NCBI GenBank assembly: GCA_020435205.1
Contig: JAGQZY010000007.1
Location: 1 to 54,419, forward strand
Reading direction: 5' to 3'
Length of the DNA: 54,419 nt
Source: Bdellovibrionales bacterium
GTDB lineage: Bacteria; Bdellovibrionota; Bdellovibrionia; Bdellovibrionales; JAGQZY01
Below are positions 9,128 through 16,919 of the stretch, in pieces (positions within the stretch are counted from its first letter, which is position 1; each line of letters begins with the position of its first letter). The notes under the pieces were generated by a model. That model did not search any database and was not told the origin of the DNA. It was given only the letters and a program-made list of their open reading frames with translations. Both the position numbers and the translations under genes were made by a program.

Positions 9128-10324
9128 TTAAATATCAAAACTATGTTGTTTTTGTATCGGCTCAACCTTTGAAGTGAGGTGCCCGGTCTCTGAAATAACA
9201 TGGTAGTCTTTTATTGATCTTTCACGACCTCTAATCCCGCTAATTTTTATCATTCCTTCTGATTTCCATGCCCAAAGTAGTCTTCTCGCTTCACTTTCAG
9301 TCATGTGACATTGCTCAAGAATATGAGGCTTAATTTCTTCAAACTGTAGCGGGCCCTGTTCATTTTCTAAGTTCACTAATATAGATTTTAATTTTTCTTT
9401 ACTTGTGACTTGATGACGATCGTAAAGAGATGATTGGTCCTCTTCAAAAACATTAAATAGCGCGTTTTGCCCAGTTCTCTCAAGTCTGGATTCTTCTTTA
9501 GCTTTTGACCTTACCTTTGGGCTTTCGTCACCAATGATCTTATGTTCAACATCTCTAAAGAGTTTTAACACTGAATAATGGTTGCCGCCTACAACCAATC
9601 TATATTTTGTACGATCTTTGATGGGATCTTGTACAATTAGGTCTGCTGAATATTTTAAACCACAAACCGCTTTAAGTTGGTCACGATATAACCGAAAAAG
9701 ATCCTCTTCACTCAAGTTTGGTGGAACCTGCATGTCAAAAAAGTCAGAAATTTGAGCCCGTATTGTATCGTCATCGTAATCTTTAAAACGATTTATATAG
9801 TCATACATCACATTCACCATAACATCTCTTTTTGGCTTACGAACTAGTGGCTTAATATACCTAAGCGCAGCCCCTTTCCATCCTGTAGGGTCAACGAAAA
9901 GAAAGGCCGGGTCGTTCTGAATAAGGTTTTCTATATTTTTAACATTTAAACCAAACTCACCAGGAAACGTGTGAATTTCAAACGGATCATTTCTTGATTG
10001 AATGTACTCTTGGAGTTTTTTAAACGACTCTGGGTTCTTCTCAACAAAAATCGCGCCTACTGATACTTGATAACCAAATTCGGCCCACTTTTTTGTTGCG
10101 GCGCTCAACGCCTCAAGACCAATATAAACTGAAGTATCGAGCAACTCTTCATGGCACGACTGCCAAGGACCCGAAAAACAATCTACATACCAAAGACGCA
10201 CATTGTTCCGATATTTAGACCCTGAGCACATTTTGTGTGCCCAGCTTTCAAGATATTGGTTTAAAACCAAGTGCTTCAAATAAGTCTGTTCTCTGCCTTT
10301 ATATTCTTGCAGCATATTATTCAT
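9128..10324 (-). CDS. tcmP: three-Cys-motif partner protein TcmP
   Basis: 398 residues; function unknown. Recognised as TcmP, a family named for sitting next to genes encoding a CX6CX2C protein (the Gp37/Gp68 type), which is exactly the neighbour here, transcribed divergently 71 bp away. Visible motifs: YVDCFSGPW (48-54), followed by an Asp/Glu-ending strand IFVEKN (94-97), and [11 protein letters not shown] (143-151). This order (DxFxGP, V-E, DPxG) resembles motifs I, II and IV of Rossmann-fold methyltransferases; that is my inference. The C-terminal ~90 residues ([21 protein letters not shown], then [19 protein letters not shown]) look like a winged helix. ATG at 10324 has a GAGG sequence upstream and a promoter at 10344-10372. 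Confidence 0.82.
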   Translation of the reverse strand: MNNMLQEYKGREQTYLKHLVLNQYLESWAHKMCSGSKYRNNVRLWYVDCFSGPWQSCHEELLDTSVYIGLEALSAATKKWAEFGYQVSVGAIFVEKNPESFKKLQEYIQSRNDPFEIHTFPGEFGLNVKNIENLIQNDPAFLFVDPTGWKGAALRYIKPLVRKPKRDVMVNVMYDYINRFKDYDDDTIRAQISDFFDMQVPPNLSEEDLFRLYRDQLKAVCGLKYSADLIVQDPIKDRTKYRLVVGGNHYSVLKLFRDVEHKIIGDESPKVRSKAKEESRLERTGQNALFNVFEEDQSSLYDRHQVTSKEKLKSILVNLENEQGPLQFEEIKPHILEQCHMTESEARRLLWAWKSEGMIKISGIRGRERSIKDYHVISETGHLTSKVEPIQKQHSFDI

Positions 10325-10343
10325 TCAAAAAGTCCTCGAGGTT

Positions 10344-10372
10344 TCTATGCCACACTGTTATGATTCTGTCAA
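10344..10372 (-). promoter_or_regulatory. promoter for tcmP
   Basis: On the minus strand TTGACA (complement of 10367-10372) is followed after 17 nt by CATAGA (complement of 10344-10349), 19 nt before the tcmP ATG. The whole 71-bp gap to the divergent gene must hold both promoters; on the plus strand a TATGAT (10359-10364) could be its -10, overlapping the tcmP promoter, so the two directions may interfere with or co-regulate each other. Confidence 0.5.
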
Positions 10373-10395
10373 AAATTAAGCACTTAGGACATCTT

Positions 10396-11115
10396 ATGGC
10401 TACCTCCTCATCTATTGAATGGACAGAAACGACGTGGAACCCATTATCAGGCTGTAATAAAATAAGCCCTGGCTGTAAAAACTGCTATGCTGAACGGATG
10501 TCCTTTCGCTTAAAAGCTATGGGTGTAAAACGGTATAAAAATGGTTTTTCACTGACATTGCATGAAGAGGCTATCAAAGAGCCCTATAAGTGGAAAAAGC
10601 CTCGGATTGTCTTTGTAAACTCCATGAGTGACCTTTTCCATAAAGATGTCCCCGTTGATTTTATAAAAAAAGTATTTAAAGCAATGGAGGAAAATCCACA
10701 GCACCAATTTCAAGTTCTGACAAAAAGAGCTGAACGCTTGGAACAATTGGCAAATCAACTCCCATGGCCTCCAAATATTTGGATGGGTGTAAGCGTAGAA
10801 AATCAAAAGTACACTTCTAGAATCAAACATCTCACGAAAGTACCTGCAAAAGTTAGATTTCTATCGATTGAACCTCTCATTGGCCCCATTAAAAAACTTC
10901 CTCTGAGGGGAATACACTGGGTTATAGTTGGGGGAGAGTCTGGACCCGGAGCAAGACCTATTGAAAAAGAATGGGTTCGAGACATTAGAGACAGATGCAT
11001 TGATAGAGATGTCCCCTTCTTTTTTAAGCAGTGGGGAGGAGTTCGCAAACATACCACTGGCAGAAGACTGGATAGAAGGTTGTGGAATGAAATGCCATCC
11101 ACTAGTCATTTATGA
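10396..11115 (+). CDS. phage Gp37/Gp68-type three-Cys protein (DUF5131)
   Basis: 239 residues. ATG at 10396 has AGGA 6 nt upstream and begins just before the conserved [14 protein letters not shown] block; a longer in-frame extension upstream lacks support and overlaps tcmP. The signature is [17 protein letters not shown], a CX6CX2C cluster as in the Gp37/Gp68 (DUF5131) family. Further conserved blocks are [38 protein letters not shown] and [14 protein letters not shown], and the strand pattern suggests a TIM-barrel-like, radical-SAM-like fold with a probable metal or Fe-S site; substrate unknown. Its stop overlaps the next gene's start (ATGA), so they are translationally coupled. The divergent tcmP gene is its usual partner. 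Confidence 0.85.
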   Translation: MATSSSIEWTETTWNPLSGCNKISPGCKNCYAERMSFRLKAMGVKRYKNGFSLTLHEEAIKEPYKWKKPRIVFVNSMSDLFHKDVPVDFIKKVFKAMEENPQHQFQVLTKRAERLEQLANQLPWPPNIWMGVSVENQKYTSRIKHLTKVPAKVRFLSIEPLIGPIKKLPLRGIHWVIVGGESGPGARPIEKEWVRDIRDRCIDRDVPFFFKQWGGVRKHTTGRRLDRRLWNEMPSTSHL

Positions 11116-12233
11116 AGAATACAATTTTTTTCGATGAGGCCGGTAATACTGGCCCAAACTTACTTGACCAAAATTCTAGTGTATTCACAATGGCTTCAGT
11201 AGATATGGAGGAAAATGAAGCATCGGCAATCCTTGATGACTTTAAACAACTTTATCCATTTCAAGGTGCTGAACTCAAAGGAAAGAACTACGTTGGAAGG
11301 ACAATAAAAAACAGGGAAATTAACTTTCTCTTGGATAAGCTTGAGAACAAATACGCCCTAACCCTTTGTTATAAACACTATTTTTTGTGTATTTATATGT
11401 TTGAGTATTTATTGGAACCTATTGTTTCTGGTTTTAATTCCATACTCTACGCAACTGAGTTTAATAAGTTTTTTGTTAATCAACTTTATGTTGATGTAGT
11501 TGCTGACAAGGAAGCGCGAGAGTTTTCTGAGATATTTTTTAAAATGATGAAGTCGAATAGTCCTACACAATTTCTTGATGCGGTTATCGACAAAGGCTTA
11601 TCAATTCAAACTGTTGATTCTCCATGCCACCAACTTGCAGAGCTCGCTAATTCAGACAGAGCTGCTTTGATTGCCGAGCTCAATTCTATTGAGCAAAATT
11701 CAAACATATTGAGATGGGCCATGGACCCTACAATAACTTCATTTTTTGGTCATATAAGTTATTGGGGACAAAAAAAATCTGAAATTAATATTGTTTATGA
11801 CCAGTCAAAACAAGTTTCCGACTTTAAAGAGAGCTACAACTCCATGGTTAATGGACAGCCCACATTAATCGATTTAGGTCTTAAACAAATTCCCATAGGC
11901 GCAAAATTGGGAAGTGAAATTTGTGAGAAAGATTCAAAAGACTCGTGTGGAATACAATTAGCTGATTTTGTCGCCTCAATTACTAGGTGGGCTTTTGAAA
12001 GCTTTAGTCATCCCGATTCAATTAATATTAGATCCAAACTTGCTAAGCATTTTATTGATAATGTAATCGTTCCCAAGGCCGAAACATACAACCCTGAATT
12101 GCCAGAAAATAAGCCGTTATTCGCTATGCTGGTTCACATGGTGGAATGCGTGAGGAGCGGGCAGCAAGTCACCAATGATGTTGGGCAAATTTACTATTTA
12201 GCAAAAATGGCCGTAGAAAATGGAGAGATTTGA
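11112..12233 (+). CDS. DUF3800-family protein
   Basis: 373 residues. The N-terminus, [12 protein letters not shown], and the late [14 protein letters not shown] block are the two hallmarks of DUF3800 (an acidic FxDExG strand and a QLADxxA helix). These acidic residues resemble an RNase H-like metal site, so a nuclease role is plausible but unproven. Between them lies a helical insert. The gene starts inside the stop of the three-Cys gene (ATGA overlap 11112-11115), so the two are made together. DUF3800 genes are common in mobile and accessory regions of bacterial genomes. Here the gene is visibly AT-rich and lacks any sign of decay. Confidence 0.8.
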   Translation: MKNTIFFDEAGNTGPNLLDQNSSVFTMASVDMEENEASAILDDFKQLYPFQGAELKGKNYVGRTIKNREINFLLDKLENKYALTLCYKHYFLCIYMFEYLLEPIVSGFNSILYATEFNKFFVNQLYVDVVADKEAREFSEIFFKMMKSNSPTQFLDAVIDKGLSIQTVDSPCHQLAELANSDRAALIAELNSIEQNSNILRWAMDPTITSFFGHISYWGQKKSEINIVYDQSKQVSDFKESYNSMVNGQPTLIDLGLKQIPIGAKLGSEICEKDSKDSCGIQLADFVASITRWAFESFSHPDSINIRSKLAKHFIDNVIVPKAETYNPELPENKPLFAMLVHMVECVRSGQQVTNDVGQIYYLAKMAVENGEI

Positions 12234-12343
12234 GCCCTGGCCCTCCAAAGCCCCAATAGATTGCAGGTGGCGCAGCTTGCGGGATTGCCCTAGCGTCAGG
12301 GATTTTTTTGGGTTACGATACAAAAACTTTTTAATCCTTTAAA
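12234..12343. other. island stretch without an intact gene
   Basis: Between the DUF3800 stop and the XRE remnant no supported gene is visible. A short CCCT...AGGG hairpin followed by a T run near 12285-12310 could act as a weak terminator for the DUF3800 gene. The rest is probably decayed element sequence. Confidence 0.3.
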
Positions 12344-12460
12344 TCAATAAGCTTTTTGACCGGCACACCAAATAGTGTCGGCTATTTTCAATAGGGTTAG
12401 GTAATTACCATTTTCTATGCGAGACATTGTACCCCTTGAGAATCCTGCCTCCAGATAGAG
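12344..12460 (-). pseudogene. remnant of an XRE-family regulator
   Basis: A 38-codon minus-strand fragment reading EAGFSRGTMSRIENG, then YLTLLKIADTIW, ending at TGA. This is the recognition-helix region and the following helix of a Cro/CI-type HTH domain ('aGls...lSrIEnG....tl..l.kiA.al'). A TAG stop lies directly upstream and the first helices are missing, so it is a relic. It abuts the integrase remnant head to head near 12460, suggesting one internal deletion joined or truncated both. Confidence 0.65.
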
Positions 12461-12616
12461 CTATGACCTGCAAAAGATTCTTGGCCACATGACATGACCA
12501 TGAAATATGCCCACCTCGCCCTGATTACCTACTCCAAGCATCGAATACAGTTCAATTCAGCTTTGAAAATCACCAAGAGTTTCCAAAAAGTTTCCATGGC
12601 ACAATACGGTTGTTAA
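12459..12616 (+). pseudogene. C-terminal remnant of a tyrosine integrase
   Basis: Frame 1 from 12459 reads SYDLQKILGHMT then stops; frame 2 from 12494 reads MTMKYAHLALITYSKH and continues to TAA at 12614-12616. Together they match the last catalytic block of tyrosine recombinases (DxQxxLGHxxxxMTxxYAHL), including the LGH His and the catalytic Tyr of YAHL. The spacing between LGH and MTMKYAHL is about 7 nt too short, so a deletion broke the frame. Everything N-terminal is absent. It ends 33 nt before the tRNA-Ser 3' end, where such an integrase would belong. Confidence 0.75.
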
Positions 12617-12646
12617 AATGAGTTGAAGTTTTAATGACTTAAAAAA

Positions 12647-12662
12647 TTTGGCGGAGAGGGAG
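12647..12662. repeat. right attachment-site repeat (tRNA-Ser 3' end)
   Basis: TTTGGCGGAGAGGGAG. On the tRNA strand this is the end of the acceptor stem, discriminator and CCA plus two flanking bases. It matches 8486-8501 at 15 of 16 positions. Confidence 0.75.
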
Positions 12663-12739
12663 AGATTCGAACTCTCGAGACGCTATTAACGCCTACACGC
12701 GTTCCAGGCGTGCGCATTCAACCACTCTGCCACCTCTCC
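12649..12739 (-). tRNA. tRNA-Ser (anticodon GGA)
   Basis: Read on the minus strand it starts GGAGAGGTGGCAGAGTGG and ends CCTCTCCGCCA; the acceptor stem GGAGAGG/CCTCTCC is perfect and CCA is encoded. The anticodon stem CACGC/GCGTG encloses the loop CTGGAAC, giving anticodon GGA (serine codons UCC/UCU). A long variable arm lies between it and the T arm (GAGAGTTCGAATCTC), as in class II serine tRNAs. Its 3' end is the island insertion point. Confidence 0.95.
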
Positions 12740-12869
12740 GCATATGAATAATTGAATAGAATCAAGGGTTTATCATCTGCCCCCAACGCTGTCCAGCCGA
12801 AAAATAAGGCCGGTTAACAAATAGTGAATACGAGTTATTTCACCAGTTTAAGCCGTTGGCAAATAGGGT

Positions 12870-14663
12870 TTATAACCCCTGCTCCACCCACTCAAGGAGT
12901 TCCTTTCTCTCGGTCTCAGTCAGTGGCGCATGTCCCAGAGGCATTCTCAATCCGTTGGCGTGAGCTGGATCCATTTCTTTCAGAGTCAAAATAGAAATCG
13001 AATCAAACAAGTTTCCCCAGCCAAAATCAGAGCGGAAAGATTTTCCAAATTTTGCTAGCTTTTTAGGATCTTTAAACGGAATTAACATTGCAACACTATT
13101 CATGCCATTCTCGTGACAACCGATACAAGAGTTTAAAGCTTTTGGCCACGGATGACTGTGTTGTTGGCTTACGGGTTTTAAAAATTTTTCCCCAAAGGAG
13201 TGCTCCATGATTTCCTGCTTGGAAGCACTTTCTAAGCGAGAACACATCTCTTTGTATATTTGCTTTTGCTCGTCTGAGGCTCGTTCGTTATTCGAACCCT
13301 TGATATTAAAACTATCCAAAGCCTGATCTAAACTTTGGTGCATTTCTCTTCCTAAATACTTGGATTGAAAATAAGAGATTCTTGGGCTTTGCTTCCTCAG
13401 TTCTTCGAGATTGGTGTAAATGTCAAAAAGGCTCCCTGGAGTATAAACAAACTTTTCTTTATCTGGCCAAGTTGAAAGAAGGTCGCTCATTAGGAAGCCC
13501 AACACATAACTTTGAATACCAAGATAACCTGAAAAGTAGGTAAAACCGTTGAGTGACCCTTCTTTCGAGTAGAGGTAGTCCGTATCATTTGCAAAAAGAA
13601 GGGTCTTTTCGTGAGGCGAAACCCCCAAAAGGTCAAAATAGCCGACACTAACAACAGGATCGCTTGGGTCCACGGGAAGATCCTTGCCATACTTATACTT
13701 GTAGGCTTTTGCAAAAAGGGAAAGGATCTCTTTGTTCTGCTCATCTGATGTTCCTGTCTTCAAGCAACTGCCGTAATGGGCTATGCTATTTTGAAAGGCT
13801 TTGTAAAAGGGATTCGATCGAATCCTTTGTCTTAGAATTTCATTTTGTGTTTTGACCATTAACGACCCTATAACAAGATTCGGGCGGAAAGAGATATTTC
13901 GATTACGATAGGATTCTGTATAAGGATAAACGGGACTCGTCTCGTCGGACACTTCTTCTAGTTTTGAGTAACGAGGATGGGTTTTAGCTTTTTCGCGAAA
14001 GGCTCTAAACTGCTGGCTTTCAAGAAGAGCTTGTTTCACCTTTTTTTCAGATAAACGAGGTTTATTATCACCCCCTGCCCCATAGTCATTACCAACAATA
14101 TCTTGCTGATAAAAAAGGGAATCTTTACCTAAGTTGTCTGGATCTGGAAGCCAATCATCCACGGAGCCAAAGGCATTCGGCCATGAAGGATAATGGCCCC
14201 AAATCGGTCGCACCGGGTTGCCATGGCAAGCCTGACATTTTTTTACGTTTTTTTCAAAGTGAAGCTTTCCGCTTTCTTCACGAATGACTGCCGGCACCCA
14301 ATGCGAGGGGCCACTTTTAAAATCCACCGCTAAAACTTCAATTTCTTTGTAACCCTTTTGTGAGGGGTGGCCATTAAAGGTCAAAAATAGACCGCCATCG
14401 GGCGAAGCCAACAAAGCGCGAGGATGAGAGGAGCTCGCCTCCTGTAGAGACAAGCTTTTTTTTATATAAGTCCGCAAGGCCCTGATATCTTCAGGAAGGG
14501 AAGCAATAAAACACTCGATGCTGGAAAAATTGTTTTTTTCTAGGTAGGCCGCCAACCCAGAAACATCACGTCTGTCAATATTTCGAACAGGGGGACAACT
14601 TTGGTCGGCCCAAGCCAAACCTGTGGACATCAAAAGCACAAAAACAAGGATCCATTTTCTCAT
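12870..14663 (-). CDS. exported di-haem c-type cytochrome
   Basis: 597 residues with a signal peptide (MRKWILVFVLLMSTGLAWA, then DQSC). Two haem c attachment motifs are visible: CQACH at 143-147 and CIGCH at 513-517. A Met in LRMPLG near residue 575 could be the axial ligand of the second haem. The first motif sits in KKCQACHGNPVRPIWGHYPSWPNAFG, which is distinctive but I cannot assign a named family. The protein would be periplasmic or surface-exposed; a redox or electron-transfer role is likely, substrate unknown. No Shine-Dalgarno precedes the ATG; instead TAGAAT ends 5 nt before it, so the mRNA may be leaderless. Confidence 0.75.
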   Translation of the reverse strand: MRKWILVFVLLMSTGLAWADQSCPPVRNIDRRDVSGLAAYLEKNNFSSIECFIASLPEDIRALRTYIKKSLSLQEASSSHPRALLASPDGGLFLTFNGHPSQKGYKEIEVLAVDFKSGPSHWVPAVIREESGKLHFEKNVKKCQACHGNPVRPIWGHYPSWPNAFGSVDDWLPDPDNLGKDSLFYQQDIVGNDYGAGGDNKPRLSEKKVKQALLESQQFRAFREKAKTHPRYSKLEEVSDETSPVYPYTESYRNRNISFRPNLVIGSLMVKTQNEILRQRIRSNPFYKAFQNSIAHYGSCLKTGTSDEQNKEILSLFAKAYKYKYGKDLPVDPSDPVVSVGYFDLLGVSPHEKTLLFANDTDYLYSKEGSLNGFTYFSGYLGIQSYVLGFLMSDLLSTWPDKEKFVYTPGSLFDIYTNLEELRKQSPRISYFQSKYLGREMHQSLDQALDSFNIKGSNNERASDEQKQIYKEMCSRLESASKQEIMEHSFGEKFLKPVSQQHSHPWPKALNSCIGCHENGMNSVAMLIPFKDPKKLAKFGKSFRSDFGWGNLFDSISILTLKEMDPAHANGLRMPLGHAPLTETERKELLEWVEQGL

Positions 14664-14823
14664 GTAGGATTCTACTGCAAAATCAGTACCTCAACGAGAG
14701 CTTGGCTTTCCATCGATCCATCCACTCCAAGAAGGGTCTTCTTGTCTATATAAAAATATAATAATTCTAATGGTTTATGATCATTGAACTCATTCTAGTC
14801 AACGCTCTAAGGCGGATGAGACC

Positions 14824-14853
14824 TTGCCGAAAACCGGGGGCCTTTGTTACAAT
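14824..14853 (+). promoter_or_regulatory. promoter of the small secreted protein gene
   Basis: TTGCCG (14824-14829), 18-nt spacer, TACAAT (14848-14853). Transcription would start about at the GTG start codon (14859), with no room for a Shine-Dalgarno. Confidence 0.45.
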
Positions 14854-14858
14854 AGTTT

Positions 14859-15176
14859 GTGTTTAAAAGTTGGGTTTTTTTATTTTTATGTCTCCATATT
14901 TTTCTTCTTCCACGTGTGGTTTGCGCAGATATTTTTGCAGAAGCCACAACAGAACTCAGTATGGATGCTGAATATGAACCCTTCACTGATAGTGATGAGC
15001 CTGGTGTTGATCAGGACGGTTCTGCTGGCGACGACAACCAGGAAATTCAAGACTATTTTTTCCCTATCCCATTCACTCTTTCCATTGATGGACATATCGA
15101 TAAAATAGTAAATCCCTATCGTACAAGCTATAATCCTCCACATTTAAAGAGACGCCGACGGCCCCCTCGATCTTAA
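14859..15176 (+). CDS. small exported protein, unknown function
   Basis: 105 residues starting at GTG. Residues 1-23 form a good signal peptide (FLFLCLHIFLLPRVVCA, cleavage before DIFAEA). The mature ~80 residues are first very acidic (DAEYEPFTDSDEPGVDQDG) and end in a basic patch, KRRRRPPRS, a dipolar layout suited to binding. No family recognised. There is no Shine-Dalgarno; the promoter -10 ends 5 nt before the GTG. An overlapping frame (14824-15108) was rejected because it lacks a signal peptide and start support. Reality is likely but not certain. Confidence 0.5.
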   Translation: MFKSWVFLFLCLHIFLLPRVVCADIFAEATTELSMDAEYEPFTDSDEPGVDQDGSAGDDNQEIQDYFFPIPFTLSIDGHIDKIVNPYRTSYNPPHLKRRRRPPRS

Positions 15177-15268
15177 TTTCTATTCTTTTTATCTATTAAC
15201 GTGATTTTCTAAAGCATCAAAAATGCCTTAGAACCTTATTGAACTCCTCAACCGCAAAAGAGGGCCCT

Positions 15269-16885
15269 GTGAAAAAGCAAAGTTTTTTAGAAAACATTAA
15301 ATATGATTTACCCGCATCCATTATTGTATTTTTAGTGGCCATGCCTCTCTGTCTAGGTATTGCCTTGGCTTCAGGAGCTCCTCTCTTCGCAGGTCTTATT
15401 GCTGGAATGATTGGCGGAGTGGTTGTAGGTGCCCTGAGCGGTTCGGCTCTTGGTGTGAGCGGACCGGCCGCGGGATTGGCTGTGATTGTTTTAAGTGCCA
15501 TTCAAGACCTGGGTGGTTACGAGCCCTTTTTACTGGCCGTGGTTATCTCTGGATTCTTTCAAATTGTCATGGGTTACTTACGCACAGGAGTGATTGCCTA
15601 CTACTTCCCGAGTGCTGTGATTCAAGGTATGCTCGCGGGGATTGGGGTAATTATTTTTCTAAAACAAATTCCCCACGCCTTTGGTTATGACGAGATCCCC
15701 GAAGGAGATTTGACTTTTCAACAGGCTGATCACGAAACGACTTTTTCTGAAATTGCTCACCTCCTTGATAAAATTAGCTATGGACCCATTCTCATTGCAG
15801 CCATCTCCTTGCTTATTCTTATCTTATGGGAAACCAAATTCATGAAGAAGTACAAAATCTTTCAACTCATCCAAGGCCCCTTAGTTGCGGTTGTGGTCGG
15901 TATCGTTTTAAACTTAGTTTTTTCAGGAGTCGACGGCCTAGCTCTCAGCCCTAAGCAGGTGGTTAATATTCCTATTGGTGATTTTTTTGCCAACTTCCGC
16001 ATACCTGATTTTAGCCATTGGATGAATCCACAAATCTATATGACAGCCATGGTTCTTGCTATTGTAGGTTCTCTTGAGACTTTATTATGTGTTGAAGCTA
16101 GTGATAAATTAGATCCGCAAAGGCGGGTGACACCAACCAATCGCGAGCTTAAAGCTCAGGGAATTGGGAATATCATCTCTGGACTTATTGGCGGCCTTCC
16201 CATCACTCAGGTGGTTGTCCGCAGCTCCGTAAATGTTCAAGCTGGTGGGCGCACTAAAACCTCAACCATCATCCATGGATTTATTATTTTGATAGCTGTG
16301 GTGGCAATCCCTGGCCTTCTCAATAAAATTCCCTTAGCCACCTTAGCTGCTATCTTATTTGTCGTGGGTTACAAGCTCGCCAAACCAACCCTCTGGGTGC
16401 AAAAGTATAAGCAAGGGTACAAACAGTTTATCCCTTTTGCCGCTACCATTCTAGGACTTGTGTTCACAGACCTTCTTTTGGGAGTTTTAATCGGTCTTGG
16501 AGTGTCTATTCTATTTATACTTTATCAAAACTTTCAAATTCCTATTATGGTGGATAACGAAATCAAAAAAGATGGGCACGTGACCATAGAACTTCCTGAG
16601 GATGTTACATTTTTTAAAAAGGCGACTCTTCTCGAATTTCTGTCCAAAATACCTAACGGACGCAAAGTCACTATCGATGCTTCAAAAACCTACTATATTC
16701 ATCATGATGTTATGGAAATCATCGAGGATTTTTTAATCTCAGCACAAAGCCGAAACATTAAAGTTGATCTTATTGAAATCATGGATCACAAGGACACAAC
16801 TCCTCACTTGAACTGCAAGGTTGTGGGCCAAGATGATAAGAAAGGTTCTGCCATCCCCATGAAAGATGAACTTCAAAAAAGCTAG
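15269..16885 (+). CDS. SulP-family anion transporter with STAS domain
   Basis: Inner-membrane transporter of the SLC26/SulP family (sulfate, bicarbonate or related anions, often Na+- or H+-coupled). GTG at 15269 is preferred over the upstream TTG because AGAGGG lies 4 nt upstream and the protein then begins MKKQSFLENIKYDLPASI, as usual for the family. Residues about 15-410 form the hydrophobic core, with SGPAAGLAVIVLSAI and SLETLLCVEASDKLDPQRR, the conserved loop of the family. A compact STAS domain (about 430-525, ELPEDVTFFKKATLLEFLSKIP, then VTIDASKTYYIHHDVMEII) follows. This subgroup is often annotated as a bicarbonate transporter, but the substrate cannot be decided here. It is convergent with the flavoprotein gene, sharing a hairpin. 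Confidence 0.9.
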   Translation: MKKQSFLENIKYDLPASIIVFLVAMPLCLGIALASGAPLFAGLIAGMIGGVVVGALSGSALGVSGPAAGLAVIVLSAIQDLGGYEPFLLAVVISGFFQIVMGYLRTGVIAYYFPSAVIQGMLAGIGVIIFLKQIPHAFGYDEIPEGDLTFQQADHETTFSEIAHLLDKISYGPILIAAISLLILILWETKFMKKYKIFQLIQGPLVAVVVGIVLNLVFSGVDGLALSPKQVVNIPIGDFFANFRIPDFSHWMNPQIYMTAMVLAIVGSLETLLCVEASDKLDPQRRVTPTNRELKAQGIGNIISGLIGGLPITQVVVRSSVNVQAGGRTKTSTIIHGFIILIAVVAIPGLLNKIPLATLAAILFVVGYKLAKPTLWVQKYKQGYKQFIPFAATILGLVFTDLLLGVLIGLGVSILFILYQNFQIPIMVDNEIKKDGHVTIELPEDVTFFKKATLLEFLSKIPNGRKVTIDASKTYYIHHDVMEIIEDFLISAQSRNIKVDLIEIMDHKDTTPHLNCKVVGQDDKKGSAIPMKDELQKS

Positions 16886-16895
16886 GATCTCATAG

Positions 16896-16915
16896 GTGGT
16901 GGCCATCGCCACCAC
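16896..16915. terminator. hairpin between convergent genes
   Basis: GTGGTGGC (16896-16903) pairs perfectly with GCCACCAC (16908-16915) around the loop CATC. It lies between the SulP stop and the flavoprotein stop. No long T run follows, so its strength as a terminator is uncertain. Confidence 0.5.
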
Positions 16916-16919
16916 TCCT

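Larger units (their letters stand above)
8486..12662. mobile_element. decayed tRNA-Ser-associated genomic island
   Basis: About 4.2 kb bounded by direct repeats: TTTGGCGGAGAGAGAG at 8486-8501 and TTTGGCGGAGAGGGAG at 12647-12662 (15 of 16 identical). The right copy is the 3' end of tRNA-Ser(GGA) plus the CCA and flanking bases, the usual target of tyrosine integrases. Next to the tRNA lies the C-terminal remnant of a tyrosine recombinase and the remnant of an XRE regulator. The cargo is four accessory genes arranged divergently, which look more AT-rich than katG and the cytochrome gene flanking them. Integrases normally sit beside the tRNA end, as seen here. The element can no longer move by itself because the integrase is truncated and frameshifted. 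Confidence 0.8.

Noticed and set aside
10237-10395. N-terminal extension of the three-Cys protein
   Set aside because: It overlaps tcmP on the other strand and includes the divergent promoter region; ATG 10396 has its own AGGA and starts right before the conserved block.
12240-12290. HTH-like frame (LQVAQLAGLP) on the plus strand after the DUF3800 gene
   Set aside because: The similarity covers only about ten residues, then a stop; too short to support another relic.
14824-15108. Alternative 94-residue frame overlapping the small secreted protein
   Set aside because: It would start inside the promoter and has no signal peptide; the GTG 14859 frame has a clear one.
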